NCBI RefSeq assembly: GCF_014650815.1
Contig: NZ_BMVR01000004.1
Coordinates: 1 to 64,000 of the forward strand
Reading direction: 5' to 3'
From: Streptomyces flavofungini
GTDB taxonomy: Bacteria; Actinomycetota; Actinomycetes; Streptomycetales; Streptomycetaceae
DNA: 64,000 nt
This document shows, piece by piece, positions 1 to 9,149 of this stretch. How positions within the stretch are numbered: position 1 is the stretch's first letter; each line of letters begins with the position of its first letter. A program made the translations under genes and the position numbers. The notes beneath the pieces were generated by a model that was not told where the DNA came from, made no database searches, and saw nothing but the letters and a program-made list of their open reading frames with translations.

Positions 1-80
1 ACCTGGACGGTGCTGGGTCGCACCTGGACGGTGCTGGGTCGCACCTGGACGGTGCCGGGTCGCCCCCGGACGGTGCCGAG
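1..80 (+). repeat. 21-bp tandem repeat inside the MFS coding frame
   Basis: Three head-to-tail 21-bp units (1-21, 22-42, 43-63; the first two identical, the third with one change) are followed by a decayed fourth. In the frame of the downstream transporter they read as a heptapeptide LDGAGSH. Because the unit is a multiple of three and the frame is open, this is probably a variable N-terminal tail. The left end of the array is outside the window. Confidence 0.8.
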
Positions 81-1358
81 CCACAACCTCAGCCGGAGCG
101 GCATCCGCGGCCCCACCCGGACGGCGCCGAGCCGGAGCCGGAGGGCACGGCACCCCGACGCCCCGCGTCACCCCCGCTCCCGGCGCCGCGCCCCCTCCCC
201 ACCGCCCTCCTCACCTGCGCCATGGCCTTCTCGATGCTCCAGCTCTTCCTGCTCGGGGCGCTCGGCCCGCGCCTGGTGGACGAGTTGGACCTCTCGCCCA
301 CGGTGCTCGGCCTGACCACGACGATCGGCTTCGGCACCGCGGCTGTGCTCTCGCCCGCGGGCGGCCGCATCGTGGACCGGGTCGGCCCGCGCCGCGCGTT
401 GGCGGCGCTGCTCCTGCTGTCGGCGCTGGCGCTGGCGCTGATCGGTGCGGCGCCCGGGGCGGGCTTCCTGCTGGCGGCGGTGGCCCTCGGCGGACTGCCG
501 CAGGCCCTCGCCAACCCGGCGACGAACAAAGCGATCCTGGCCGCCGTGGAACCGGCGCGGCGGGGCGCGGTGACGGGCATGAAGCAGTCCGGCGTCCAAC
601 TGGGCGCGTTCGCGGCGGGCCTGCCGCTGGCGGCGCTCGCCGGTTGGCTCGGCTGGCGGGGCGCGGTGTGGACAGCGGCGTTCGCGGCGGTGGCGACGGC
701 GGCATGGGCGCTGCGCGCGCTGCCACCGGACGCACCCGCCCGAACGGCCGCGCCCCCCGCGTCCCTCGTCCCGCGCGGCACCATCGCCTGGCTGGCGGCG
801 TTCTCCCTCCTCCTGGGGTGCGGCATCGCCTCCGTCAACACCTACCTGGCGCTGTACGGCGCGCACAGTCTGGACCTGGGGCCGGGCGCGGCCGGGGCGC
901 TGGTGGCGGTGCTCGGGGTGTCCGGGGTGGTGGGCCGGGTGGCCTGGTCCAGGGCGGCGACGCCCGGCCGCGCGGAGTGGCTGCCGGGCCTGCTCGCGGC
1001 GGGCGCGGTCGGCGCGGCGCTGCTCCTGGCCGGGGCGGCGGCGCTGGCCGCGCTGGTGTGGCCGGGCGCGGTGGCGGTGGGGGTGTTCGCGGTGTCGGCG
1101 AACGCGGTGTCGATGGTCCTGGTGATGCAACGCGCGGCGCCGGGCCGGGCGGGCCAGGACTCCGCCCTGGTCTCGGCCGGCTTCTTCGCGGGCTTCGCCC
1201 TCGGCCCGCCCCTCTTCGGCCTCCTGGCCTCCGCCGGCCACTACGGATGGGGCTGGACGCTGGTGGCGACGGAGTTCGCGGCGGCGGGCGGGGTGGCACT
1301 GGCCTGGGCGGTACGGGAACGGGGCGGCGTGCGAGCGACGGGGGACCGGGATGCGTGA
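1..1358 (+). CDS. MFS transporter, 5' end outside the window
   Basis: Major facilitator superfamily permease; substrate unknown. An ATG at 222 would give 378 residues, but the frame is open without a stop from base 3. The first membrane segment (PTALLTCAMAFSMLQLFLLG) straddles that ATG, so the real start must lie upstream and the 222 start would cut TM1. The visible N-terminal tail is a Gly/Asp-rich repeat followed by a Pro-rich stretch. The loop 2-3 signature GGRIVDRVGPRRA is present and about 12 hydrophobic segments follow. The stop overlaps the next gene's start by 8 bases, so the two are probably cotranscribed; the neighbour is a glycan-hydrolase-like protein, which suggests a sugar or glycoside substrate (inference). 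Confidence 0.8.
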   Translation, partial: LDGAGSHLDGAGSHLDGAGSPPDGAEPQPQPERHPRPHPDGAEPEPEGTAPRRPASPPLPAPRPLPTALLTCAMAFSMLQLFLLGALGPRLVDELDLSPTVLGLTTTIGFGTAAVLSPAGGRIVDRVGPRRALAALLLLSALALALIGAAPGAGFLLAAVALGGLPQALANPATNKAILAAVEPARRGAVTGMKQSGVQLGAFAAGLPLAALAGWLGWRGAVWTAAFAAVATAAWALRALPPDAPARTAAPPASLVPRGTIAWLAAFSLLLGCGIASVNTYLALYGAHSLDLGPGAAGALVAVLGVSGVVGRVAWSRAATPGRAEWLPGLLAAGAVGAALLLAGAAALAALVWPGAVAVGVFAVSANAVSMVLVMQRAAPGRAGQDSALVSAGFFAGFALGPPLFGLLASAGHYGWGWTLVATEFAAAGGVALAWAVRERGGVRATGDRDA

Positions 1359-2655
1359 CGGGCGGGGCCGTATGCCGGACGGGTGGGCCGGTGCCGCGCT
1401 GGACGTGGTCCTCGGCCGGGCCGCTGTGACCCTCGCCGAAGTCGGCCCCCGCTTCCCGCTGTCCGCCGACCCGGACACCGGTACGTGGACGACGACCCGG
1501 CGGGGCTCCTGGACGGGCGGCTGCTGGGCCGGGCTGCTGTGGCTCCGGGCCCGGCACACGGGCACCGCGGCCGACCGGACCGCCGCCGAGGAGTGCACGG
1601 CCCGCCTCGCGGACCGGGCCGAGGCCGACACGGCGACCCGCGGCCTGATCCTCTGGTACGGCACCGCGCTGGCCACGGACTCGGAGCCCGCCACCACCCT
1701 CCGCTCCCGTGCCGCCCACGCCTGCCTCACCGCCTTCGACCCCGAACTGGGCCTGGTCCCCTGGGGCTCGGCCTTCGGCGGCCCCCGCCTGCTCGCCCGC
1801 GCGGACGGGGCACCGGGGTTGGTGCCGCTGCTGGCCTCGGCGGGTCCGCGGGGGCGGGCGGCGGCGGCGTCGCACCTGCGTCGGCATCTGGAACTGTGTG
1901 TCGGCGCCGGCGGGCACCTCGCCCCCGCCTGGCAGTACGCCCCCGCCACCGGCTGGTACCCCCTCGCCGAACCGGCCCCGGGCTGGAGCCGCGGCCGAGC
2001 CTGGCTGCTGCTCGCCGTCGCGGACGCGCTGACGCTGCCCGGCGGCGCCGCAGGGTGCCCCGACTGCTTGCGCGAGACGGCCACGCGGCTGGGAGCACCA
2101 CAGCCCGAACCCGCCGCCGACGTGGCCCGCCCTACCCCCCTGCCCCCGCCAACCCTCCTGTCCCCACCGACTCCTCTGTCCCCACCGACCTCCCTGATCC
2201 CACCCGCCGACGCGTCCCACCCCGACGGCCCTCTCGACACCTCCGCCGCAGCCATCACCGCGGTCGCCCTCCTCAAGCTCGCGACCCTCCCCGGCCACGA
2301 GGCCTGCGCCCGCCACGCGGAGGCCGTCCTGCACCGCCTGGTCACCGCGCACCTGAGCGGCACCGGAACCGGCACGGGCACCGGAACCGGCACGGGCACC
2401 GGAACCGGCACGGGCACCGGAACCGGCACCGACACCGACACCGACACGGGAACAGACACCGGCAACGACGCCCACACCGGCACGGGAACCGACGCCGGGG
2501 CCAGCACCCCCGCCCCACCCCCCGGCAGGCTGCTCCACGGCTGCCACGACGCCGCGACCGACACCGCCGTCCAACACGAGCTGATCTGGGGCGACTTCTT
2601 CCTGGCACTCGGCCTCGCCGCACTGACGGGCCTGGTGGACCCGCGCGAAGCGTGA
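1351..2655 (+). CDS. GH88-like (unsaturated glucuronyl hydrolase fold) protein with repeat insertions
   Basis: 434 residues. The motifs GSWTGGCWAGLLWL (about residue 50), DTSAAAITAVALLKL (about 300) and the C-terminal HELIWGDFFLALGL match glycoside hydrolase family 88/105-type (alpha/alpha)6 barrels, which remove unsaturated uronic or similar sugars. No signal peptide is seen, so it is probably cytoplasmic. Two low-complexity insertions interrupt the barrel: a Pro/Leu/Ser stretch near residue 260 and a long Gly-Thr run near 337-375. An alternative ATG at 1372 would remove seven residues. The start overlaps the MFS stop, so transporter and hydrolase are likely one import-and-cleave unit. Whether the enzyme is active with the insertions is unknown. 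The family call rests on motif recognition only. Confidence 0.6.
   Translation: MRDGRGRMPDGWAGAALDVVLGRAAVTLAEVGPRFPLSADPDTGTWTTTRRGSWTGGCWAGLLWLRARHTGTAADRTAAEECTARLADRAEADTATRGLILWYGTALATDSEPATTLRSRAAHACLTAFDPELGLVPWGSAFGGPRLLARADGAPGLVPLLASAGPRGRAAAASHLRRHLELCVGAGGHLAPAWQYAPATGWYPLAEPAPGWSRGRAWLLLAVADALTLPGGAAGCPDCLRETATRLGAPQPEPAADVARPTPLPPPTLLSPPTPLSPPTSLIPPADASHPDGPLDTSAAAITAVALLKLATLPGHEACARHAEAVLHRLVTAHLSGTGTGTGTGTGTGTGTGTGTGTGTDTDTDTGTDTGNDAHTGTGTDAGASTPAPPPGRLLHGCHDAATDTAVQHELIWGDFFLALGLAALTGLVDPREA
2359..2429 (+). repeat. 18-bp in-frame repeat coding Gly-Thr
   Basis: Nearly four copies of an 18-bp unit (GGCACCGGAACCGGCACG) produce a (Gly-Thr)n run that continues degenerately into Asp-Thr dipeptides up to about 2500. 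It lies inside the GH88-like gene, between the last helices of the barrel. Confidence 0.85.
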
Positions 2656-2712
2656 GACGGCGCGCGGAGGCCGCGCGGCACGCAACGGCCCCCGACTGCC
2701 CGCCACCGTCGG

Positions 2713-3924
2713 CTACACGTACCCACCCAGCACCCGCCGGGCCACCGCGGTGACGTGCACCTCGTCCGGCCCGTCCAGAATCCGCGCCGCCCGCCCCGTG
2801 CGGAACAGCGCGGGCAGCGCCGTATCGGGCCCGAGCCCGGCCGCGCCGTGGACCTGGATCGCCGCGTCCACGACCTGCTGCAGCGTGCGCGCGGCGGCGA
2901 CCTTGGCGAGGCCCACCTCGATGTGGGCGTCCTCGTCGGCCACGAGCCGCGCCACCGCCTCGTGGACGAGGGGCCGTGTCGTGCGCAGGGCGAGCAGCGA
3001 CTCGAAGACGTGGCGCTGGACGAGTTGGTGGGAGGAGAGCGGGCCACGGGACCCCGTACGGGCGACGGCACGCGCGGCCATCAGGTCGAAGGCGCGCTGG
3101 GCCTGCCCGAGCCAGCGCAGACAGCGCAGCGTACGGCCGAGTTGGAGCCGCTCCCCGGCGACGGCGAGGGCGGCGCCGCGCGCCCCGACGAGGTGGTCAC
3201 CCGGCACCCGTACACCGTCGAGCTCGATCTCCCACTGGCCGCCCGCGCCGAGGACGGGCAGTTCGCGGACGACGCGGAAGCCGGGCGACGCGGTGGGCAC
3301 GAGGAAGAGGGACAGGCCGTCGCGGTCCGGCGGCGCGCCGTCCGTGCGGGCGAGCACGGTGACGAGGTCCGCGCCCGCCGCCCCGGAGGTGAACCACTTG
3401 CGGCCGGTCAGGCGCCAACTCCCGTCCGGCCGGAGGGTGGCACGGGTGCCGGTGAGGAAGGGATCGGTGCCGGGTACGTCGGGCTCGGTCATCGCGTAAC
3501 ACGTACGGATCCCGCCCGCGACGAGCCGGGTGAGGTACGCCTCGCGGACCCGCGGGCTGCCGTGGCGGCGCAGCATCGTCACATCGAGCAGCGGCGCGGA
3601 GCCGAGCGCGGCGGGCCCGTGATCGCTGGCCCCCTCCGCCTCGGCGAACGCCGCGTACCGGGCCAGGCAAAGCCCCTGCCCGCCCAGTTCGACGGGCAGC
3701 GGCATCGCCCAGAGCCCGGCCCGCCGGGCCCGCTCGCGCAGGTCCCGCAGGGCGGCGTCGGCCGGTGGCCCGCCCGCGTCCAGGGTGTCTTCGTACGGCA
3801 TGACGTGTTCGCGTACGAAGACGGCGACGCGCTCGGCCAGCGACGCCGAGCCGTCGACCGGCGCCGCCGCCCCGCCCACGTCTCCGCCCGCGTCCCCGCA
3901 CCGCCCGCTCGACCCCTCCACCAC
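2713..3924 (-). CDS. acyl-CoA dehydrogenase family protein
   Basis: About 403 residues, flavin-dependent alpha,beta-dehydrogenation of an acyl-CoA. Visible family features: CYAMTEPDVPGTDP, the substrate/FAD loop; GRKWFTSGAAGADL; the helix AIQVHGAAGLGPDTALP; and a C-terminal DGPDEVHVTAVARRVLGGY with the Glu used as catalytic base in ACAD10/11-like enzymes. The start is uncertain: GTG codons lie at 3933, 3930, 3924 and 3921, and AGAGGA sits 10 bases before the one at 3924. The frame stays open much further upstream, but that part runs antisense into the divergent gene. It is divergent from the CoA transferase/ligase pair and probably acts with them on one acyl-CoA. The substrate cannot be told. 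Confidence 0.85.
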   Translation of the reverse strand: MVEGSSGRCGDAGGDVGGAAAPVDGSASLAERVAVFVREHVMPYEDTLDAGGPPADAALRDLRERARRAGLWAMPLPVELGGQGLCLARYAAFAEAEGASDHGPAALGSAPLLDVTMLRRHGSPRVREAYLTRLVAGGIRTCYAMTEPDVPGTDPFLTGTRATLRPDGSWRLTGRKWFTSGAAGADLVTVLARTDGAPPDRDGLSLFLVPTASPGFRVVRELPVLGAGGQWEIELDGVRVPGDHLVGARGAALAVAGERLQLGRTLRCLRWLGQAQRAFDLMAARAVARTGSRGPLSSHQLVQRHVFESLLALRTTRPLVHEAVARLVADEDAHIEVGLAKVAAARTLQQVVDAAIQVHGAAGLGPDTALPALFRTGRAARILDGPDEVHVTAVARRVLGGYV

Positions 3925-3976
3925 GTCCACCACGTCCTCTGACCCCACTGCTCCCACCGCTCCCACCGCTTCCTTT

Positions 3977-4066
3977 GGTTCACCGGGAACCCGCGGGCCC
4001 GGGCGCCCGACTGTCTTCCAAGGAACTGGTCGGGTGCCGACGGCCTCGGGTTCCCGCGTTCGGAAC
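3977..4066. promoter_or_regulatory. cluster of GGAAC-type inverted repeats in a divergent promoter
   Basis: In the 190-bp region between divergent genes are GGTTC-N5-GAACC at 3977-3991, TTCC-AA-GGAA at 4016-4025 and GTTCC-N7-GGAAC at 4050-4066. The shared half-site GGAAC suggests several binding sites for one repressor controlling both directions. No regulator gene lies immediately next to it, so the binder is unknown. Confidence 0.45.
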
Positions 4067-4114
4067 GACCCCGGCGGGGGCTGCCCCCGCACCGGGAGAG
4101 GAGACACGACCGAC

Positions 4115-6346
4115 ATGACGTCACCACCCCTCACCACAGTGCGGACCACCGCCGCGTCGCCCCTGGAGTCGCTGCGCTGCGACATCGCGGGACCGCCGGA
4201 GCTGACGCGGGTCGTGGCCGAGCATCTGCGCCTGCTGGGCGCGGAGACGGCCGGGGCGGCGGGGGCCGCGGGGGCGGCCACGTCTCCCGGTGCCGCCGGA
4301 GCCGCTGGAGCCGCCGGGACCTCCGGGGCCGCCCGGACCGCCGAGGCCACCGGAACCGATGGGACCGACGGACCCGAGGACCCCCACGGCACACCGGAGC
4401 CGGGCGACACGTCCGGCGCCCACGCCCATGTCGTCCTCGCCGGAGGCGGATTCGGGCCGGTGACGGCGGAGGTGCACTGGGCGGAACCGGAGACCACGGC
4501 GTCGCGCGACGCGGTGGACGTGCCGTCTCCGGACGTGGCAGGCACGCCGTCCGGGGACGCGGGCACCCCGCGGGACGTGGCGGCTTCGCCCCCGCAGGAC
4601 GTGCTGCCCCCGGCAGCGGGCGACGCACCGGGCGCAGGGGCGGCGTCCGCTGCGCCCGCCGCTTCCACGGAGACCGCCGCCGCAGGCCCGGCGGCCGATG
4701 GCGCGAAGAAGGCGGCGATCGCTCCGAGCACCACCACCGCGGCCGAGGGAGCCCGCACCTTTCACGTCGCCGCCCCCCACGACGAAGCCACCACCCAGGC
4801 CGCCACCGGCATCATGGCCGTGCACGGGCGCCGCGACGACGCCCCCCGCGGGCTCGGTGCCGACTACGCCGCCACCGCCGCGGGCGTCCTCGCCGTGCAG
4901 GGCCTCCTGGCCCAACTCCTCGCCCAGGCCCGCGGCGCCGACGCCCGCGCGGCGCGGCGGGTCACGACCAGTGCCGCCCGCGCGGGGCTGCTCGCCGTGT
5001 CGCAGTATCTCGCCGCCACCGGCGCCGACGAGGACGAGGCGGACCGACTCGCCCCGGGCGGGCCCCCGTTCACCTCCGCCGACGGCACCCGCTTCGAGTT
5101 GGAGACCCTCGACCCCGGCGCGTGGGCCGCCTTCTGGCGCGCCCTCGACGCCCCGGGGGACGCGATACGCGGAGGCTGGCGCCCCTTCCAGTTCCGGTAC
5201 GCCACCGCCTGCGCGCCCTTCCCGGAGGCCCTGCACGCCACGGCCCGGGGCCACGGCTGGGCGCGGATCAGGCAGGCCGCGGCCACCTCCGGCGCCGAGG
5301 TCTGCGCCCTGCGCACCCTCGCCGAGCGGGCCGCCGAGTACGACGGCGCCGCCCCCTGGTCCCTGGCCAGGCTCGGCCCGGCCGCCGCCGCGCCGGGCGA
5401 GCGCGACCGTCAACTCCCCATCTCTGACGGGCCCTTGGCCGGGATCACCGTTCTGGAGGCGGGCCGCCGCATCCAGGCCCCCCTCGCCGCCCACCTCCTC
5501 CGTCTCCTCGGCGCCGACGTCGTCCGCATCGAGCCCCCGGGCGGCGACCCCCTGCGCGGCATGCCGCCCGCCTGCGGCGGCATCTCCGCCCGCTGGCTCG
5601 CCCTCAACCGGGGCAAGAGCGCCGTCGAAGCCGACATCAAGTCCCCCTCCGGACGCCGCCGCCTGCGCGAACTCGTCGCCGAAGCCGATGTGTTCCTGCA
5701 CAACTGGGCCCCCGGCAAGGCCGCCCAACTCGGCCTGGACGCCGCCGACCTCACCGCCGTCAACCCCGGCCTCGTCTACGCGTACACGAGCGGCTGGGGC
5801 GACCGCCTCGACGACGCCCCCATGGGCACCGACTTCATGGTCCAGGCCCGCACGGCCGTCGGCGCCGCCGTACGCCCGGCCGACGAGCCCTCCGCGCCCT
5901 CCCTCATGACCCTCCTCGACGTGCTCGGCGGCCTCCTCGGTGCCGAAGCCGTCCTCGCCGGACTCCTCCTGCGCGAGCGCAACGGCGGCCGCGGCGTCCG
6001 CGTCGACTCCTCCCTCCTCGGCGCCGCCGACACCCTCATCGCCCCCGCCCTGCGCCGCGCGGCCCACGGCGCCGAACCCCGCCCGCCCGCCGGGTTCCGC
6101 CGCCCCCTGCGCACGGCGGACGGCTGGCTCGCCCCCACCGACACCTGCGCGGCCGCCGCCGGTGCGTACGACCTGAGCGCCCTGCCCACCCCGGACGCCC
6201 TGCGCCTCCTGGGCTCCCACGGCCTGACGGCGACCCCCGTCACCACCGACCTGGCGTCCCTGCACACCGACGCGCGGTTCGCGGGCTCCATCGGGCGCGA
6301 CCCGCACGGGGCACCCGTGGTCCCGGACCCGTGGACCTTCGCCTGA
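4115..6346 (+). CDS. two-domain CaiB/BaiF-type CoA transferase
   Basis: 743 residues, family III CoA transferase, moving CoA between acyl groups. The start ATG follows GGAGAGGAG at 4095-4103. The C-terminal domain begins near residue 439 (PLAGITVLEAGRRIQAPLAA) and holds the family features ADVVRIEPPGGDP, LNRGKSAVEAD and GTDFMVQARTAVG, whose Asp (about 571) is at the catalytic position. The N-terminal half (about 10-420) looks like a second, diverged CaiB domain: it carries no obvious catalytic Asp and contains an Ala/Gly/Pro/Thr-rich linker of about 110 residues with AGAAGA repeats near 50-75. Family members are usually about 400 residues, so the tandem form is notable. It is followed after 122 bases by an acyl-CoA ligase and divergent from an acyl-CoA dehydrogenase. 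Confidence 0.85.
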   Translation: MTSPPLTTVRTTAASPLESLRCDIAGPPELTRVVAEHLRLLGAETAGAAGAAGAATSPGAAGAAGAAGTSGAARTAEATGTDGTDGPEDPHGTPEPGDTSGAHAHVVLAGGGFGPVTAEVHWAEPETTASRDAVDVPSPDVAGTPSGDAGTPRDVAASPPQDVLPPAAGDAPGAGAASAAPAASTETAAAGPAADGAKKAAIAPSTTTAAEGARTFHVAAPHDEATTQAATGIMAVHGRRDDAPRGLGADYAATAAGVLAVQGLLAQLLAQARGADARAARRVTTSAARAGLLAVSQYLAATGADEDEADRLAPGGPPFTSADGTRFELETLDPGAWAAFWRALDAPGDAIRGGWRPFQFRYATACAPFPEALHATARGHGWARIRQAAATSGAEVCALRTLAERAAEYDGAAPWSLARLGPAAAAPGERDRQLPISDGPLAGITVLEAGRRIQAPLAAHLLRLLGADVVRIEPPGGDPLRGMPPACGGISARWLALNRGKSAVEADIKSPSGRRRLRELVAEADVFLHNWAPGKAAQLGLDAADLTAVNPGLVYAYTSGWGDRLDDAPMGTDFMVQARTAVGAAVRPADEPSAPSLMTLLDVLGGLLGAEAVLAGLLLRERNGGRGVRVDSSLLGAADTLIAPALRRAAHGAEPRPPAGFRRPLRTADGWLAPTDTCAAAAGAYDLSALPTPDALRLLGSHGLTATPVTTDLASLHTDARFAGSIGRDPHGAPVVPDPWTFA

Positions 6347-6468
6347 CGGCAGCCGGGTGGCACCGGCCGGACGGCGGCGGCCGGAGCGCGCGTCCGTCCC
6401 ATCGGCCCGGCGCGAAGTCCCGTCGGCCTCAAGACCTCCCCTTCCCTCCCTCCCTTCCAGGAGCTCTC

Positions 6469-8217
6469 ATGCCCCGCCCCCTGAACGACCTCCTCCCCGC
6501 CTCCCTCCGCCGCGCCTGGGCCGTCGACGGGACCTGCCCCGACCTCGACCTGTACAGCCTGTTCCGGGCCCGGCAGATCAGCGACCTGCACCGCACGGCC
6601 GTCGTCGACGCCAAGGGCAAGCTCTGTTACACCGCTCTGGACCGCAAGGTCCGATGTCTGGCCGTCGGGCTCAGAGAGCTCGGCGTCGGAGCGGGCGACG
6701 TCGTCGGCGTCCAACTCCCCAACGCCCGCGCCGCGGTGATCGCCGATCTCGCCCTCGCGGCGATCGGCGCGGTCGCCCTGCCCTTCCCGGTGGGCCGCGG
6801 CGCCACGGAGGCCACCAGCCTGCTGCGCCGCGCGGAGGCGGTGGCCGTCATCGCCGCCGCCGAGCACCGCGGCGCCCACCCGGCGGCGGCCCTCCTCGCC
6901 TCGGCGCCGGAGGCGGCCGAGCGGACCGCGGCGGCCGCCCGGACCGCCCCGGACCACCCCACCGCCCTGCGCCACGTCATAGCCGTCGGCCCCGGCGACA
7001 TCCCCGAAGGCGCTGTCCCCTTCGCCCGGTTGCTCCGCTCCGACCCCGCCGCGTTCGTCGCCGCGCGCCCCGACCCGGACGGCCCGGCCCGCATCCTGGT
7101 GTCCTCCGGCTCCGAGGCCGAGCCGAAGATGGTCGCGTACTCCCACAACGCTCTCGCCGGTGGCCGCGGCAACTTCCTCGCGTCGCTGATGCCGGACCCG
7201 GCGGAGCCCCCGCGCTGTCTCTTCCTGGTGCCGCTGGCCTCCGCGTTCGGCTCCAACGGCACGGCCGTCGCGCTCGCCCGGCACGGCGGCACCCTCGTCC
7301 TGCTCGACCACTTCACGCCCGCGGCCGCCATCGCCGCCGTACGGGAGCACGAACCCACCCACGTCCTGGGCGTCCCGACGATGGCCCGCATGATGCTCGA
7401 CCGCCTGGAGCAGGAGCGGGAACAGGACCAGGAAGGGGCGGGCAAGCTGCCCGCGCCCACCGCCCTGGTCCTCGGCGGTTCCCCGCTCGACCCCACCACG
7501 GCCGCCGACGCCCGCCGCGCCTTCGGCTGTCCCGTCGTGAACCTCTACGGCTCCGCGGACGGCGTCAACTGCCATACAGGACTGGGGCATTCGGAAGGGA
7601 AGCCGGAGGGTCTCACGGGGGACGGGGACAGGGACGGGGGCGGACGCGGCATCGTCGCGGGCCGCCCGGACCCCCGCGTCGCCGACATCCGCGTCGCCGA
7701 CCCCACCACCCACGAGCCCCTCCCCGACGGCGCCGTCGGGGAGATCGTCGCGCGCGGCCCGATGACCCCGCTCTGCTACGTCGGCGCCCCCGAACTCGAC
7801 GCCCGCTACCGCACCCCGGACGGCTGGGTCCGCACCGGCGACCTCGGGCTCCTCGACGCGGACGGCGTCCTGCACGTCGTCGGCCGCCTCAAGGACGTGG
7901 TGATCCGCGGCGGCGCCAACATCAGCCCCGCGGAGGTCGAACGGGAGCTGAGCGCGCATCCGCTGGTCCGTGACGTGGTGTGCGTCGGCGTACCCGACGC
8001 GGTGATGGGGGAGCGGCTCGCGGCCTGCGTCGTACCGGCCTCCCGCGCGGCCGGACCCGCCGCGCCGACCCTCGACGACCTGGGCCGCCACCTCACCGCG
8101 CGCGGCCTCGACCGCGCCAAGCACCCCGAACGGCTCCTGCTCGTCGCGGAGTTGCCCCTGACCCCGGCGGGCAAGCCGGACCGCGCGGCCCTGCGGGAGC
8201 GGGCCACGCACGCCTGA
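6469..8217 (+). CDS. class I adenylate-forming enzyme (acyl-CoA ligase-like)
   Basis: 582 residues. Activates a carboxylate with ATP to an acyl-AMP and probably transfers it to CoA. AGGAG at 6459-6463 supports the ATG at 6469. The P-loop-like motif A3 is atypical (SSGSEAEPKMVAYSHNA near 211, where TSGTTGxPKG is usual). NLYGSADGVN (A5), GWVRTGDLG (A7, about 451) and LTPAGKPDRAAL with the catalytic Lys (about 566) are intact. A Gly/Asp-rich insertion (about 370-395) separates A5 from the next strand. Together with the CoA transferase and dehydrogenase it forms a three-enzyme acyl-CoA module whose substrate is not evident. Confidence 0.85.
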   Translation: MPRPLNDLLPASLRRAWAVDGTCPDLDLYSLFRARQISDLHRTAVVDAKGKLCYTALDRKVRCLAVGLRELGVGAGDVVGVQLPNARAAVIADLALAAIGAVALPFPVGRGATEATSLLRRAEAVAVIAAAEHRGAHPAAALLASAPEAAERTAAAARTAPDHPTALRHVIAVGPGDIPEGAVPFARLLRSDPAAFVAARPDPDGPARILVSSGSEAEPKMVAYSHNALAGGRGNFLASLMPDPAEPPRCLFLVPLASAFGSNGTAVALARHGGTLVLLDHFTPAAAIAAVREHEPTHVLGVPTMARMMLDRLEQEREQDQEGAGKLPAPTALVLGGSPLDPTTAADARRAFGCPVVNLYGSADGVNCHTGLGHSEGKPEGLTGDGDRDGGGRGIVAGRPDPRVADIRVADPTTHEPLPDGAVGEIVARGPMTPLCYVGAPELDARYRTPDGWVRTGDLGLLDADGVLHVVGRLKDVVIRGGANISPAEVERELSAHPLVRDVVCVGVPDAVMGERLAACVVPASRAAGPAAPTLDDLGRHLTARGLDRAKHPERLLLVAELPLTPAGKPDRAALRERATHA

Positions 8218-8242
8218 GGCCAGGCGAACGGACCGGACAGAC

Positions 8243-8291
8243 AGGAGGGGGCGGCGGCCAGGGAGCACATCCCCGGCCGCCGCCCCCTCCT
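8243..8291. terminator. bidirectional hairpin between convergent genes
   Basis: Perfect 17-bp stem (8243-8259 with 8275-8291), loop of 15 bases. It sits between the stop of the ligase and the stop of the convergent metal-binding lipoprotein, so it can serve both transcripts. Confidence 0.85.
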
Positions 8292-8339
8292 CAGCGCGTC
8301 AGGCCCACCCGGGCCCAACGGCGCACCCGGGCGTCGTCC

Positions 8340-9149
8340 TCACCCCTTCATCGCCTTCTTCATCGCCGCCGCCGCGTCCCGGTACACCGGCAGCAGATCC
8401 AGGTCCTCGCCCGGATAGTTGACGATCTTCACCTGCGCGGCGCCGGAGTCGGGAAGGACCTTCCCGGTGGACATGTGCGCGTTGTCGAGCACGAACGCGG
8501 GCTTCTTCGCCGAGAGCCGGGCGAGCTGGGCGGGCGTCACGGCCTCCGGACCGTACGTGCCGACGGTCCGCGCGCCCGCCATGCGCGCCGACCACGTGGT
8601 GAACACCTGGCTCACGACGGCCGGGCTCCTGCCGCCGGGCCAGGACGCCTTGAGGTCCTTGGTGAGCGCGGCGTACTCGCGGTCGAAGGTCTTCCGCCAG
8701 TCGGCCGCCGCGCTCTTGGTGCCGAAGAGGCCGCCGAGCCGGGCGACTTCGCCGCGCACCTTCCCGGCGTCGTTGTCGAGGTCGACCTTCACCAGCTCGG
8801 CCTTGGAGCCCGCCGCGTCCTTGATCTTCCCGGCGTACGGCTCGAACGGTGCGTACAGCACGAAGTCGGCCTTCGCGACGGCGGCGAGGTCGGACGGCTT
8901 CGGATCGTAGTCCGGGGCGTGCTGCGTGGACGACGGGACCAGGACCGTGACGTTCTCGGCGCCCGCGGCCTTGGCGAAGGCGCCCTCCCACGTGGTGGTG
9001 GCGACCACGACGGGGCCGTCCTTCTTGCTGTCGCCGCCGCCGTCGGACGAGCCGTCGCCGCAGCCCGCCGCCGTCAGGGCGAGCACGGCGCTCAGTGCGA
9101 GGAGTACGGGCTTGGGGGTGTGGGGGATGCGGACGCCGGTGCGCGCCAT
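8340..9149 (-). CDS. metal ABC transporter substrate-binding lipoprotein (cluster 9)
   Basis: 269 residues. The N-terminus is a lipoprotein signal with lipobox LTAAGC (Cys30). The mature part follows the ZnuA/TroA fold: VVVATTTWEGAFAKAAG, then QHAPDYDPKPSDLAAVAKADFVLY, where the family usually reads NPHxYEPxPSD, and near the C-terminus VLDNAHMSTGK. No His-rich metal loop is present, so zinc, manganese and iron remain possible. The ATG start lies 58 bases inside the permease gene, which fits translational coupling. It is the third gene of the leftward importer operon. Confidence 0.85.
   Translation of the reverse strand: MARTGVRIPHTPKPVLLALSAVLALTAAGCGDGSSDGGGDSKKDGPVVVATTTWEGAFAKAAGAENVTVLVPSSTQHAPDYDPKPSDLAAVAKADFVLYAPFEPYAGKIKDAAGSKAELVKVDLDNDAGKVRGEVARLGGLFGTKSAAADWRKTFDREYAALTKDLKASWPGGRSPAVVSQVFTTWSARMAGARTVGTYGPEAVTPAQLARLSAKKPAFVLDNAHMSTGKVLPDSGAAQVKIVNYPGEDLDLLPVYRDAAAAMKKAMKG

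Noticed and set aside
168..3071. Very long open frame on the minus strand (967 codons), and similar long antisense frames throughout
   Set aside because: High GC at third positions keeps the opposite frames free of stops. The products are Arg/Gly/Pro/Ala-rich, have no family resemblance and lie opposite clear genes.
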